10,629 nucleotides of DNA from Balneolia bacterium (GTDB taxonomy: Bacteria > Bacteroidota > Rhodothermia > Balneolales > Cyclonatronaceae), in assembly GCA_003566395.1 (NCBI GenBank), contig PXDL01000028.1, positions 1-10,629 of the forward strand, written 5' to 3'. How positions within the stretch are numbered: position 1 is the stretch's first letter; every line of letters starts with the position of its first letter. A model generated the notes under the pieces. The model made no database searches. It saw only the letters and a list, made by a program, of their open reading frames with translations, and was not told where the DNA came from. The translations under genes and the position numbers were made by a program. This document shows positions 1 to 6,267 of this stretch, one piece after another.

Positions 1-1758
1 CACGCGCTGGAGAAAATCATTCGGACGGAGAAAGCCGATTACCCGGGCCTGTTGTACTTCTTCTCCATACCGGTCGAGAAATACGATGGTTGGCACCCCG
101 GCGATATTATACTGCTGACGAAGCTTTTCAGACTCGGGGGAGTCGAAGTTGGTCAGGTCAACTTTCAGCCGGACCATGTCTTCGGTGGCTTCGATTACAT
201 CCTGATCGGTAAACGTCATGCGTTCAAGTTCAAGGCAGGGTATGCACCAGTCGGCGTAGAAATCGATCATCACCGGTTTGCCTTCCTGAACCGCCATTTC
301 AAGTTTGTCTTCCGAATATGTTTGCCAGATGATCCCTTCTTTCTGAAGGTTCATATAAAACATAATCGCCAGTAAGACGGCCACTCCTCCGGTAGCATAT
401 TTGGTAATCATAAAGCCCGTTTTCCCTTTGCCGCTTTGCTCCAGAAAGCCGAGATAAATGCCGCCGATTAGCAATGTAAAGACGATTACCCATTCCACAA
501 ATTGCGGAAAGAGCGCAAGCCCGAGGTAAAAGCCACCCACACCGATGAGCACCACGCCGAAGAGTTTTTTCACCCAAACCATCCATGTACCGGATTTTGG
601 AAGCTTAGCCATGAGACCGGAAAAAGTACCGAGTATCAGATAAGGCAACCCAAGACCGAGTGAAAGCACGAAAAAGACCCAGAATCCGAATACCGGATCT
701 CCAATTGTTCCCACATGAGCAAGCAGCGCAATGATGGGAGGACCTACACAGGGCGCAGCAAAAATTCCGACTACAAGTCCTGAAATAAACAGCCCGATCA
801 GTCCGGTGGAGTTTCCGGCCCCAGACAACCTTTTCGTAAGCCAGTACGGCATCTGGATTTCATAAAGTCCGAACATACTCAGGGCAAGGCCGAACATCAG
901 AATTCCGATAAAGCCGAGCATCCACGGGCTTTGAAGCCAGCTGCCGAAAAGCCCGCCGCTGAGTGCGGCAATAACGCCGAGTGCGGAATACATCGTTGCG
1001 ATACCAAGCACATAGACTACAGCCTTGCCGAAAACGCGAAAGGTGTTGCCGTCTTGCTGCCCCCCGAACAGGGAAACCGTAACCGAAATCATCGGATAGA
1101 CGCAGGGAGTAAGATTCAGGGCGAGCCCGATCAAAAAGATGCCGATGAACGCAAGAATCCAGCCACGTTCGAAAAGGTCGTTGATCTCACCGCTCGTTCC
1201 GCCTCCCTGCACGGCATCGTCGTAGGCCAGAAAACGATCCTCGTTTGCGGATTCCATCCCGGCTCCGGCTTCAACAATTTCAATCGGGATGCGCACGTCT
1301 AAGGTAGCCGGCGCCAGACACTGCATGTCGTCGCAGGCCTGAACCGTTAGTTTGGCGTTCAGCACGTATTCACCGACGGGCGTATTGGATGACGTGCGAA
1401 GGCTTAGATAGATAGGAGAGGTTTCCTCATAGACATCAAGCGGTTCGTCGGCGAAGCCGAAAGTCATGGTCAGGGCCGGCGGATAGCGGATATCCGACAA
1501 AATAATATGCTCTGATCGCTCCAGGTTCAGCTCGGTCGGGATGAGCCATTCAAGGGTAGGCGTATGGGAGTTCACGTGCCACGGGTACTCGATATTGAGT
1601 TCAACGACGGCTTTAAACTCCGCCCCCTGCTCAACCTGATTGACGTTAAGGGCCGTGGCAACATCCAGCTTGTCCGCACTCGACATCATCTGGGCCTGCA
1701 TTCCGGCGGGGATAATCAGCAGAAAGGCCAGGGCCAACCCTTTTATATAATTCAACAT
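1..1758 (-). CDS. dsbD: Thiol:disulfide interchange protein DsbD (C-terminus cut by window edge)
   Basis: An inner-membrane reductase that passes electrons from cytoplasmic thioredoxin to periplasmic thiol proteins. I translated 586 residues from the ATG at 1756-1758; the frame is still open at base 1. A signal peptide (about residues 1-23, ending AGMQAQ) leads into an N-terminal immunoglobulin-like domain holding a cysteine pair, C142 and C147, in 'ACDDMQC'. A polytopic membrane domain follows, with its two redox cysteines in 'LTPCVYP' (C219) and 'AAPCVGPP' (C337). The C-terminal thioredoxin domain (from about 485) has 'ADWCIPC' (C505, C508) and the cis-proline loop 'GVPT'. All three DsbD modules and all six redox cysteines are visible. 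Only a short C-terminal end should be missing, since family members run about 570-700 residues. It lies 51 bases after the thioredoxin-fold lipoprotein gene on the same strand, probably co-transcribed. No Shine-Dalgarno sequence precedes the start. Confidence 0.95.
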   Translation of the reverse strand, partial: MLNYIKGLALAFLLIIPAGMQAQMMSSADKLDVATALNVNQVEQGAEFKAVVELNIEYPWHVNSHTPTLEWLIPTELNLERSEHIILSDIRYPPALTMTFGFADEPLDVYEETSPIYLSLRTSSNTPVGEYVLNAKLTVQACDDMQCLAPATLDVRIPIEIVEAGAGMESANEDRFLAYDDAVQGGGTSGEINDLFERGWILAFIGIFLIGLALNLTPCVYPMISVTVSLFGGQQDGNTFRVFGKAVVYVLGIATMYSALGVIAALSGGLFGSWLQSPWMLGFIGILMFGLALSMFGLYEIQMPYWLTKRLSGAGNSTGLIGLFISGLVVGIFAAPCVGPPIIALLAHVGTIGDPVFGFWVFFVLSLGLGLPYLILGTFSGLMAKLPKSGTWMVWVKKLFGVVLIGVGGFYLGLALFPQFVEWVIVFTLLIGGIYLGFLEQSGKGKTGFMITKYATGGVAVLLAIMFYMNLQKEGIIWQTYSEDKLEMAVQEGKPVMIDFYADWCIPCLELERMTFTDQDVIEATEDMVRLKVDLTNFDSPESEKLRQQYNIAGVPTIVFLDRYGEEVQQARVIGFLRPNDFLQRV

Positions 1759-1809
1759 TTTAATTGGGTTATTAGTAAGCAAAAATTGATTAGTAAAGCC
1801 TTCTTCGGG

Positions 1810-2349
1810 TTAATCGAGCCTGAACTCATCGAAGGAAATATTCTGTTCAAAGGCGTCGGTGCCGACGAAGACAAGAAGACGTTCAAAGGTTTCCGAATCT
1901 TGAAAACCAGGCTGAAATCCAAGGGGCTCTCCGTCATCGGTAAGAAAGACGGTGGTAGGGAATCCGGTTACGCCCAGATTCATCGCAAATTCCTGCATAC
2001 TGATTTGCCGGCCGTTGTACAAAACCTTATCGGAAGATTCGGCATTAATCTTGACGGCATAGAAATACTCATCTATGGCCGACTGAACACCATCTTGGGT
2101 ATAGGTTTCACGTTCCATTTGTTTGCAGTAGCCGCACCAATCGGTATAGACATCGATCAGAATTTTTTTATCGGTGTTCTCAGCCTTATCGAGAGCATCT
2201 TCGAGCGAAATCCAATTGGTGAAGGCGTTTTCAACTTTTCCATCGCCGCCTGAAAGAAACTCACCGGGTATGGTACGTTCAATTTCAGGAGAGGAGCAGG
2301 AAAAGAGAAATAAAAGCGAAAATATGTATAGAGAAGAAGATTTCAGCAT
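1810..2349 (-). CDS. Thioredoxin-fold lipoprotein, periplasmic
   Basis: A 179-residue exported thiol-redox protein. The N-terminus is a hydrophobic lipoprotein signal ending 'LFLFSC', so C18 is the likely lipidated residue; F at -2 is slightly off the usual lipobox. After a linker the thioredoxin-like domain (about 45-165) shows the active site 'DWCGYC' (C72, C75) after the strand 'KKILIDVY', and the cis-proline motif 'GFPT' (P131). This resembles the thioredoxin_7/DUF255-like branch rather than classical TrxA. The ATG start has AGGA about eight bases upstream, the only clear Shine-Dalgarno-like site in the window. The gene lies directly upstream of dsbD, so a role as a periplasmic partner reduced by DsbD is a reasonable inference. 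Whether it reduces disulfides, apocytochrome c or oxidised cysteines cannot be read from the sequence. Confidence 0.88.
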   Translation of the reverse strand: MLKSSSLYIFSLLFLFSCSSPEIERTIPGEFLSGGDGKVENAFTNWISLEDALDKAENTDKKILIDVYTDWCGYCKQMERETYTQDGVQSAIDEYFYAVKINAESSDKVLYNGRQISMQEFAMNLGVTGFPTTVFLTDDGEPLGFQPGFQDSETFERLLVFVGTDAFEQNISFDEFRLD

Positions 2350-2442
2350 AATGTCCTGAGGTTTGGGCCTTCGCTGTATGGCTGCGCTGTTGTAACAGAC
2401 GGGACGGTTGAAGCCTTTTAACAGCGAGGGCGTAATGAGTAG

Positions 2443-2474
2443 TAAAAATACGATTTTAGAAGTATCCGAAAAAA
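2443..2474 (-). promoter_or_regulatory. Candidate Bacteroidota-type promoter for the thioredoxin lipoprotein/dsbD pair
   Basis: On the minus strand TATTTTTA (complement of 2443-2450) matches seven of eight positions of the Bacteroidota -7 box TAnnTTTG. A T-run (complement of 2469-2474) lies 18 bases upstream, where the TTTG-like -33 element would be. Expected transcription would start about 85-90 bases before the ATG at 2349. The match is weak because the -33 element is only a homopolymer. Confidence 0.25.
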
Positions 2475-2523
2475 GAGGGGTAACATGTTTTCACAGGGCC
2501 GCTCAGGATACGGGAACCGGTAT

Positions 2524-2967
2524 TTAAACTGCGGGAGGAGCCCTCAGGCTTCGTCCGGTTGTAAAGTATGATAGCTGAAGGCGTTCCCCAAGTACACCCA
2601 AAAGCTTATCCGGACGATTCGAAACCGAGATGGTTTCAGACTGAAATGCCGAATTATATACCGGTTGAGCAGTGTTGCTTTTTTGGGATGAAATCAGGCC
2701 GGTATCCTGAAGCAGGCAATGTTCCGGGGGTACAGATTTGACGTCACAGGTATTATCAGCCGGAACACTCGTTTCGCAGGTGCCGGTTTCACCTTGCTGT
2801 AGGGGAAAGCTGATCGTATATACAAGCCGCTCCGCACTATCGAAATCAATAGTACCGGTACGCTCACATTCCATGCCGGGCTGGGCCGGGAAAAACAGCC
2901 ATAGCAAACTAAAGCTTAGTGCTGTTCTAAAAACCGGGGATAAAAAGACGGTACGAAGGTGTTTCAT
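2524..2967 (-). CDS. Small secreted cysteine-containing hypothetical protein
   Basis: I do not recognise this protein family. The frame is open upstream to about 3147, but that would overlap the DUF481 gene. I prefer the ATG at 2965-2967, which gives 147 residues and places an export signal at the very N-terminus: a basic start (MKHLR) and a hydrophobic core 'FSLLWLFFPAQPG'. The mature part has four cysteines, C34, C64, C74 and C84, the last three exactly ten residues apart and each of those intervals containing 'SVP'. The rest is polar and low in aromatic residues. The C-terminus 'LRAPPAV' reminds me of short secreted proteins ending in RAPP or RGPP found near metal-handling genes, a weak impression only. 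It lies 40 bases after the DUF481 gene and upstream of two thiol-redox genes, so its cysteines may be DsbD-linked. It could still be a spurious frame. Confidence 0.5.
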   Translation of the reverse strand: MKHLRTVFLSPVFRTALSFSLLWLFFPAQPGMECERTGTIDFDSAERLVYTISFPLQQGETGTCETSVPADNTCDVKSVPPEHCLLQDTGLISSQKSNTAQPVYNSAFQSETISVSNRPDKLLGVLGERLQLSYFTTGRSLRAPPAV

Positions 2968-3007
2968 GTGTGCCAAACGGCGTGTCCGCAGGTATAGTGT
3001 GAGCGCG

Positions 3008-3784
3008 TTAAAGTGAAATAATAATATTGTTTCTGAAGGAGTAAATCCAGCTAACCACGTCGGTTGCCGGAGCATAATCGTAGGTGGTGCTGAACTGTGC
3101 ACCAAACTGAACAAACCGGCTGATACGGAACCGAAGCTCAATATCACCCGTGAGCCGGGGCGTAAAGAAAGATACCGGCTCGGCCTGATAGTACCCGACT
3201 ATATTTAACTGCGCGGTTGGGGAAAGGTTGCCCCTCATCAATAGAGAATTCGTGGATTTAAAACGGTCGAACTGCCGGCGTTGTCCCCCTTCGGCCCGCC
3301 ACACTTCATGCTCGTACATTGCTCCTGTAGTAAATCCGGCAATAAAGTCATCGGTAGAAATAAAATCATAGCGGATGCCGGCTCCGGCCAGATAACGCCT
3401 CCTCAGGCCCCAATCCTGACTGTATTGAAACTGCGTGAATGCTTCCGGAGACCACCGGTTATCGTAGTTAAATGTAGTTCGCAAGTGCATGTATCCGTTA
3501 CTGATCAACTCGTCATCGATGCGCAGCATGTTCAGATTGGTCAGAAACAAATACGAATTATACTTGCCGAAATAGGCGGCATGGGTCCGGTTGGTGAGCT
3601 GTATCGTTTCGCTTTTTTGTTTGGCGGCGGTTAATCCGAAGGACAAGCTGCCGGTCCATGTACGGATGGTATCGGCTTCAGTGCGATAGGTTTCCACATT
3701 CAGCACCTGAGCGTGCAGTACGCCTGTACAGAAAAGCAAGCCGATGGCCGGGAGTATGATGAGGCGAAGACTGGTTTTTAACAC
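3008..3784 (-). CDS. DUF481 family outer-membrane beta-barrel protein
   Basis: A 258-residue predicted outer-membrane protein of the DUF481 (YdiY, 'salt-induced outer membrane protein') type. The signal peptide covers about residues 1-26 (core 'LIILPAIGLLFCTG', ending LHAQ). The mature protein is a run of alternating amphipathic beta strands, with typical features such as 'WTGSLSFGLTAAKQKSE', 'GYMHLRTTFNYDNRW', 'YLAGAGIRYDF' and a last strand 'YSFRNNIIISL'. Length and strand pattern fit a barrel of about a dozen strands. The start is GTG at 3782-3784; an in-frame TGA lies a few codons upstream and there is no ATG in between, and the signal peptide begins immediately after the GTG. It is probably the first gene of the leftward group. 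The molecular function of the family is unknown. Confidence 0.85.
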   Translation of the reverse strand: MLKTSLRLIILPAIGLLFCTGVLHAQVLNVETYRTEADTIRTWTGSLSFGLTAAKQKSETIQLTNRTHAAYFGKYNSYLFLTNLNMLRIDDELISNGYMHLRTTFNYDNRWSPEAFTQFQYSQDWGLRRRYLAGAGIRYDFISTDDFIAGFTTGAMYEHEVWRAEGGQRRQFDRFKSTNSLLMRGNLSPTAQLNIVGYYQAEPVSFFTPRLTGDIELRFRISRFVQFGAQFSTTYDYAPATDVVSWIYSFRNNIIISL

Positions 3785-3832
3785 AAATTTCGGTTTAGGG
3801 TAATCAGGTCACAAAGGCTTTGCAAAACCGTT

Positions 3833-3861
3833 AATTTAGCCGGTCTTCCGCCTTGTCACAA
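3833..3861 (-). promoter_or_regulatory. Candidate sigma70-like promoter for the DUF481 gene
   Basis: On the minus strand TTGTGA (complement of 3856-3861) and TAAATT (complement of 3833-3838) are separated by 17 bases, each matching four of six consensus positions. The predicted start of transcription is about 40 bases before the GTG start codon. The -35 box overlaps the outer arm of the inverted repeat at 3859-3907. Confidence 0.3.
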
Positions 3862-3907
3862 AAATGAAATCCTCGAATAGGTAGCCTACGCTTAGGTTTC
3901 ATTTTTG
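3859..3907. repeat. Inverted repeat, 14 pairs, possible bidirectional terminator or operator
   Basis: CAAAAATGAAA at 3859-3869 pairs perfectly with TTTCATTTTTG at 3897-3907. After one unpaired T (3870), CCT at 3871-3873 pairs with AGG at 3894-3896. The 20-base loop carries a smaller TAGG/CCTA dyad (3878-3881 and 3885-3888). Either strand would end in a T-rich arm, so a bidirectional terminator is possible, but the stem is AT-rich and the flanking genes diverge. A protein-binding site next to the DUF481 promoter is an alternative. Confidence 0.6.
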
Positions 3908-4012
3908 CTCCGGCGTTGAAATCAAACAAATTCCCTGGTTTATCAAAGCCTTCTGCAAGCTGAAGTTAAAGGTGTGAAATATGCCGGGGCGTAAAATACA
4001 AAAAAACTCGAT

Positions 4013-4058
4013 TGAGGTGACTTCGACCGCATCGGCAGAATTTAAATCGAAGACCTCA
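4013..4058. repeat. Inverted repeat, 11 pairs with internal loop
   Basis: TGAGGT at 4013-4018 pairs with ACCTCA at 4053-4058, and TTCGA at 4022-4026 pairs with TCGAA at 4047-4051, leaving an internal loop of three bases against one. The 20-base loop contains CCG-CAT-CGG. On the plus strand it is followed by an AT-rich stretch with TTTTG. No function is evident; it lies upstream of the candidate promoter of the TPR gene. Confidence 0.5.
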
Positions 4059-4067
4059 TAAATTTTG

Positions 4068-4095
4068 TTGTGATCTACCCGTTGCAACATATACC
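4068..4095 (+). promoter_or_regulatory. Candidate promoter for the TPR gene
   Basis: TTGTGA at 4068-4073 and TATACC at 4090-4095 are 16 bases apart, each matching four of six sigma70 positions. Transcription from here would begin near 4102, so the mRNA would open with the hairpin at 4111-4157 and have a leader of about 110 bases before the ATG at 4213. Confidence 0.25.
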
Positions 4096-4110
4096 TTTCA
4101 GTTTCAAACG

Positions 4111-4157
4111 ATGGGCCGATTTGCTAATCTGTTGGACTTTCAGCAAAACCGGCCCAT
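4111..4157 (+). repeat. GC-rich hairpin in the leader of the TPR gene
   Basis: ATGGGCCG at 4111-4118 pairs with CGGCCCAT at 4150-4157, and TTTGCT at 4120-4125 pairs with AGCAAA at 4142-4147, with a one-by-two internal loop and a 16-base terminal loop. This gives 14 Watson-Crick pairs in 47 bases. No T-tract follows, so it is not an ordinary terminator. If transcription starts near 4102 it would fold at the mRNA 5' end and could act on stability or translation. Confidence 0.6.
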
Positions 4158-4212
4158 TCAGATATCAAACCGCAAAACATGCGAAACAACTTCAACGATT
4201 TACATTTTCCCT

Positions 4213-5127
4213 ATGTCTAAAGAATCACTGCTTCCGTTTCTGCTTGAAAACAGAGAACTCAGTAAAAATCAGGAAAAAATGCTGCAAAAGCTTTTCAAGG
4301 AAATCACCCTGAAAAGCAAAGACGATAAAGATGCAGAAGACTGGTTCATCATCGGTACCGCAGAATTCAGAAATGAGCAATACGAAGAAGCCCTTGACGC
4401 TTTCACTTTTGCGATTGATGAAAACGAGAGCTTCGAGGCGGCATGGTGCTTCCGCGGTACGGCTCACGGAATGCTGTCGGAATGGGATCAGGCGCTTGAA
4501 AATGTATCCAAAGCCATAGAACTTGATCCGCAGTACGAGCATGCCTATATCGAGCGGGCAGCGGTTCATCGCAACATGAAAAACTGGGATGAAGCCCTGG
4601 CCGATCTGGACCACCTGCTGGAACTCAGCCCCGGCCATGAATCAGCCCGGCTTATGAAAGCCAAAACCTGTTACGACAAGGGTGATTACAAACAGGCGAT
4701 TGAGCTGTACACACTTGTGCTTGCCGATGAACCGGGCCATGTAGAAGCGTTGTCTTCCCGAGGTCTCGCCTACTTTTTCGAAGGAAACGCCGAACTTGCC
4801 CTCAAAGATATCCGGAAGGCGCGCACGCTGGAAGGCGGCAGCACGGTATCGGAATTTAACATGGGCCTGGCGATGAGCGCACTGCCTGAATTCTCAAAAC
4901 AGGCGTACCGCCATTTTGAAAAAGCCTTCAAACGCGACCGAAATATTCTCAAGCAGTATGTTAAGGTAGCTGATTCTCACGAATCCGAGCGGTTGCTATC
5001 CAGACTCCGATCCATTCACAAAGATCTCGAAAAGAAAAAGGATGAGAATTTCTACACCCGCGAACTCTACGATTTGCTCGAACGCCGGTTATCGGAAGTC
5101 GAGAAAGAGACGAAAAGCGATGAATGA
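4213..5127 (+). CDS. Tetratricopeptide repeat (TPR) protein
   Basis: A 304-residue soluble protein without signal peptide or membrane segment. Residues 1-40 are a charged helical lead. About five TPR units follow, roughly at 42-75, 76-109, 110-143, 144-177 and 178-211. They show the usual pattern of small residues and the closing proline or related residue, for example 'AAWCFRGTAHGMLSEWDQAL', 'KAIELDP', 'HLLELSP' and 'YDKGDYKQAIELY'. A looser helical C-terminal part (212-304) ends in a charged coiled-coil-like tail rich in E and K. Such proteins act as scaffolds for protein-protein contacts, and the partner cannot be predicted. I chose the ATG at 4213; an in-frame ATG at 4111 would add 34 residues of poor coding character and lies inside a hairpin. 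Neither start has a Shine-Dalgarno sequence. The gene seems to stand alone, with 281 bases before the next gene. Confidence 0.85.
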   Translation: MSKESLLPFLLENRELSKNQEKMLQKLFKEITLKSKDDKDAEDWFIIGTAEFRNEQYEEALDAFTFAIDENESFEAAWCFRGTAHGMLSEWDQALENVSKAIELDPQYEHAYIERAAVHRNMKNWDEALADLDHLLELSPGHESARLMKAKTCYDKGDYKQAIELYTLVLADEPGHVEALSSRGLAYFFEGNAELALKDIRKARTLEGGSTVSEFNMGLAMSALPEFSKQAYRHFEKAFKRDRNILKQYVKVADSHESERLLSRLRSIHKDLEKKKDENFYTRELYDLLERRLSEVEKETKSDE

Positions 5128-5185
5128 GAAAAGGAAGCAATAGAAGCTGTGGATCATTAGCTCAACCATGCCCGAATTCATAGTT

Positions 5186-5286
5186 AATTCCGGTTTTAGT
5201 CTGAACGTTGAACTCTTCGTACCGTTCTCCAAAAATTTGGAAAATGCCGCTTGAACGGCTCTATTCAGAACATAGAAAACCGAATT
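5186..5286. repeat. Nested inverted repeat, possible structured RNA
   Basis: Four nested stems can be drawn. AATTCCGGTTTT (5186-5197) pairs with AAAACCGAATT (5276-5286), with one bulged C. TCTGAA (5200-5205) pairs with TTCAGA (5264-5269). CCGTTC (5222-5227) pairs with GAACGG (5253-5258). TCCAA (5228-5232) pairs with TTGGA (5237-5241). That is 28 Watson-Crick pairs in 101 bases. CGTTC at 5223-5227 could instead pair with an upstream GAACG at 5203-5207, so two mutually exclusive folds are possible. It lies between the TPR gene and the anti-sigma-like gene; no T-run follows, so it is not a standard terminator. The rest of the 5128-5408 gap has no gene I can support. Confidence 0.45.
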
Positions 5287-5294
5287 GCCTTATT

Positions 5295-5320
5295 AGAACA
5301 TATTCTTGTTTCCGGGAACA
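5295..5320. promoter_or_regulatory. Two adjacent dyads upstream of the anti-sigma-like gene
   Basis: AGAA-CATA-TTCT (5295-5306) is directly followed by a 14-base palindrome with one mismatched pair, TGTTTCCGGGAACA (5307-5320). They lie about 90-115 bases before the ATG at 5409. They look like binding sites for dimeric regulators. GGGAACA also resembles the GGAAC -35 core of ECF sigma promoters, but I do not see a convincing matching -10 element. Confidence 0.3.
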
Positions 5321-5408
5321 GATGGGGAGCAATGTATGTTAGGCATATTCAGGAGCATCAGATTCAGTTCACATAAAATCTCTAAAATCCTCTTAAAGCT
5401 ACATACTA

Positions 5409-6254
5409 ATGGATAACAGCAAACTATACGAATGGGTGTCTGCCTACGTGGATGGCGAATTATCGGCATCCGAGGAGGCAAGTTTGCTGGAGGAAGCCGA
5501 AAAAGATCCGGCAATCAGGCAGGCAATAGAGCAGGAGAAAATACTCAAGAAACTGCTTAAGACCAGGCTTCAACGTGCTTCAGCGCCCGAGTCTCTTCAC
5601 AGGAAAATCAAGGTGTTGCTTTCCCAAGAAAAAACCGTTCAGCCCCGGGCCGCCGAAAATTATAAAGCTCTGAATATGCAGCAGGACGATCAGCCTTCAG
5701 CAAGCAGGAATAAGTTTCTGTTGGCTTTAGCCGCAGTACTACTTTCGGCCTTGTTACTTGTTTTGGCCCGGCAGGGTGTATTTACGACCGGTACCGAAGC
5801 GGAAGCCGTTACCGTGGAGCAGCTTACATCGGTTCATTACATCAATCAGCAGGGCGGCCGGGTTGTTGATCCGGTACAGCTCAGCGTTGCCGAAGCTCAA
5901 CAGTATTTTAAGAATACGTACGGGTGCGATATCACCGTGCCTGAATTAGCCGGCGCGAGGTTTGCTGGAGCCGTTTACACCAATTTTTTCGGTGAGTTCC
6001 ATACTCCTCTGCTGCAGTATGAAGTTGAGGAAGGAGACTATATCTACATTTTTGCCTTCGAGAAAGATGAACTCAGAAAGCAGAAAAAGCTCATTGCAGA
6101 TCAGAATGCAACAGGTGCCATTACAAAACATGACGACGTCTTTATTATGCAAATTGAAGGCCTTGACGTGGTTTCCTGGAAATGGCACAACGTTTGGTAC
6201 ACAGCCGTTTCGGCTCATCAGGGTGATGTAGTCGCCGCCATGCTTCCCCACTGA
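5409..6254 (+). CDS. Anti-sigma-factor-like single-pass membrane protein
   Basis: A 281-residue protein built like an anti-sigma factor. The cytoplasmic N-terminus (1-101) starts with 'LYEWVSAYVDGELSASEEAS', the typical opening of the zf-HC2/anti-sigma domain, followed by helices rich in E and K. One transmembrane segment lies at about 102-120 ('FLLALAAVLLSALLLVLA'). A periplasmic domain of about 160 residues follows, with 'YFKNTYGCDITVPEL', 'TPLLQYEVEEGDYIYIFAF' and a C-terminal 'VSWKWHNVWYTAVS'; I do not recognise this domain. The His-Cys-Cys zinc ligands of ZAS-type anti-sigma factors are absent, so it would be a zinc-free variant. No sigma factor gene adjoins it. The lycopene cyclase gene starts 13 bases after its stop and is probably co-transcribed. 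The anti-sigma role is inferred only from the N-terminal resemblance and topology; it may be another kind of regulator or membrane protein. Confidence 0.75.
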   Translation: MDNSKLYEWVSAYVDGELSASEEASLLEEAEKDPAIRQAIEQEKILKKLLKTRLQRASAPESLHRKIKVLLSQEKTVQPRAAENYKALNMQQDDQPSASRNKFLLALAAVLLSALLLVLARQGVFTTGTEAEAVTVEQLTSVHYINQQGGRVVDPVQLSVAEAQQYFKNTYGCDITVPELAGARFAGAVYTNFFGEFHTPLLQYEVEEGDYIYIFAFEKDELRKQKKLIADQNATGAITKHDDVFIMQIEGLDVVSWKWHNVWYTAVSAHQGDVVAAMLPH

Positions 6255-6267
6255 TTCCCGTGCTTTT

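Larger units (their letters stand above)
3785..4212. other. Divergent intergenic region with three inverted repeats
   Basis: This 428-base gap separates the leftward DUF481 gene from the rightward TPR gene. I find no convincing gene in it. It holds candidate promoters facing each way and three non-overlapping inverted repeats (3859-3907, 4013-4058, 4111-4157), listed separately. A 63-codon minus-strand frame at 3899-4090 shows no recognisable domain and its stop lies inside the first repeat, so I do not call it. Confidence 0.7.

Noticed and set aside
1564..2253. A 229-codon plus-strand open frame opposite the thioredoxin lipoprotein and dsbD
   Set aside because: It is antisense to two genes with clear motifs and has no recognisable domain of its own.
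2385..2426. CGCTGTT/AACAGCG inverted repeat and the CTGTT-GT-AACAG dyad before the thioredoxin lipoprotein gene
   Set aside because: The repeat is short with a 28-base loop and the dyad is five bases per arm; this is within what chance gives in such a gap.
2469..2490. T-run on the minus strand after the small secreted protein as a terminator
   Set aside because: No GC-rich stem immediately precedes the T-run on that strand.
2968..3147. Longer N-terminus of the small secreted protein
   Set aside because: It would overlap the end of the DUF481 gene and bury the export signal inside the protein; the ATG at 2967 puts the signal at the N-terminus.
3899..4090. A 63-codon minus-strand open frame in the divergent gap
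   Set aside because: No recognisable domain, signal or start site; its stop codon lies inside an inverted repeat and the frame covers another dyad, so it is more likely an accident of structured non-coding DNA.
4111..4212. Upstream in-frame ATG of the TPR gene
   Set aside because: The extra 34 residues do not look like the rest of the protein and the ATG lies in a stable hairpin; it remains a possible but less likely start.
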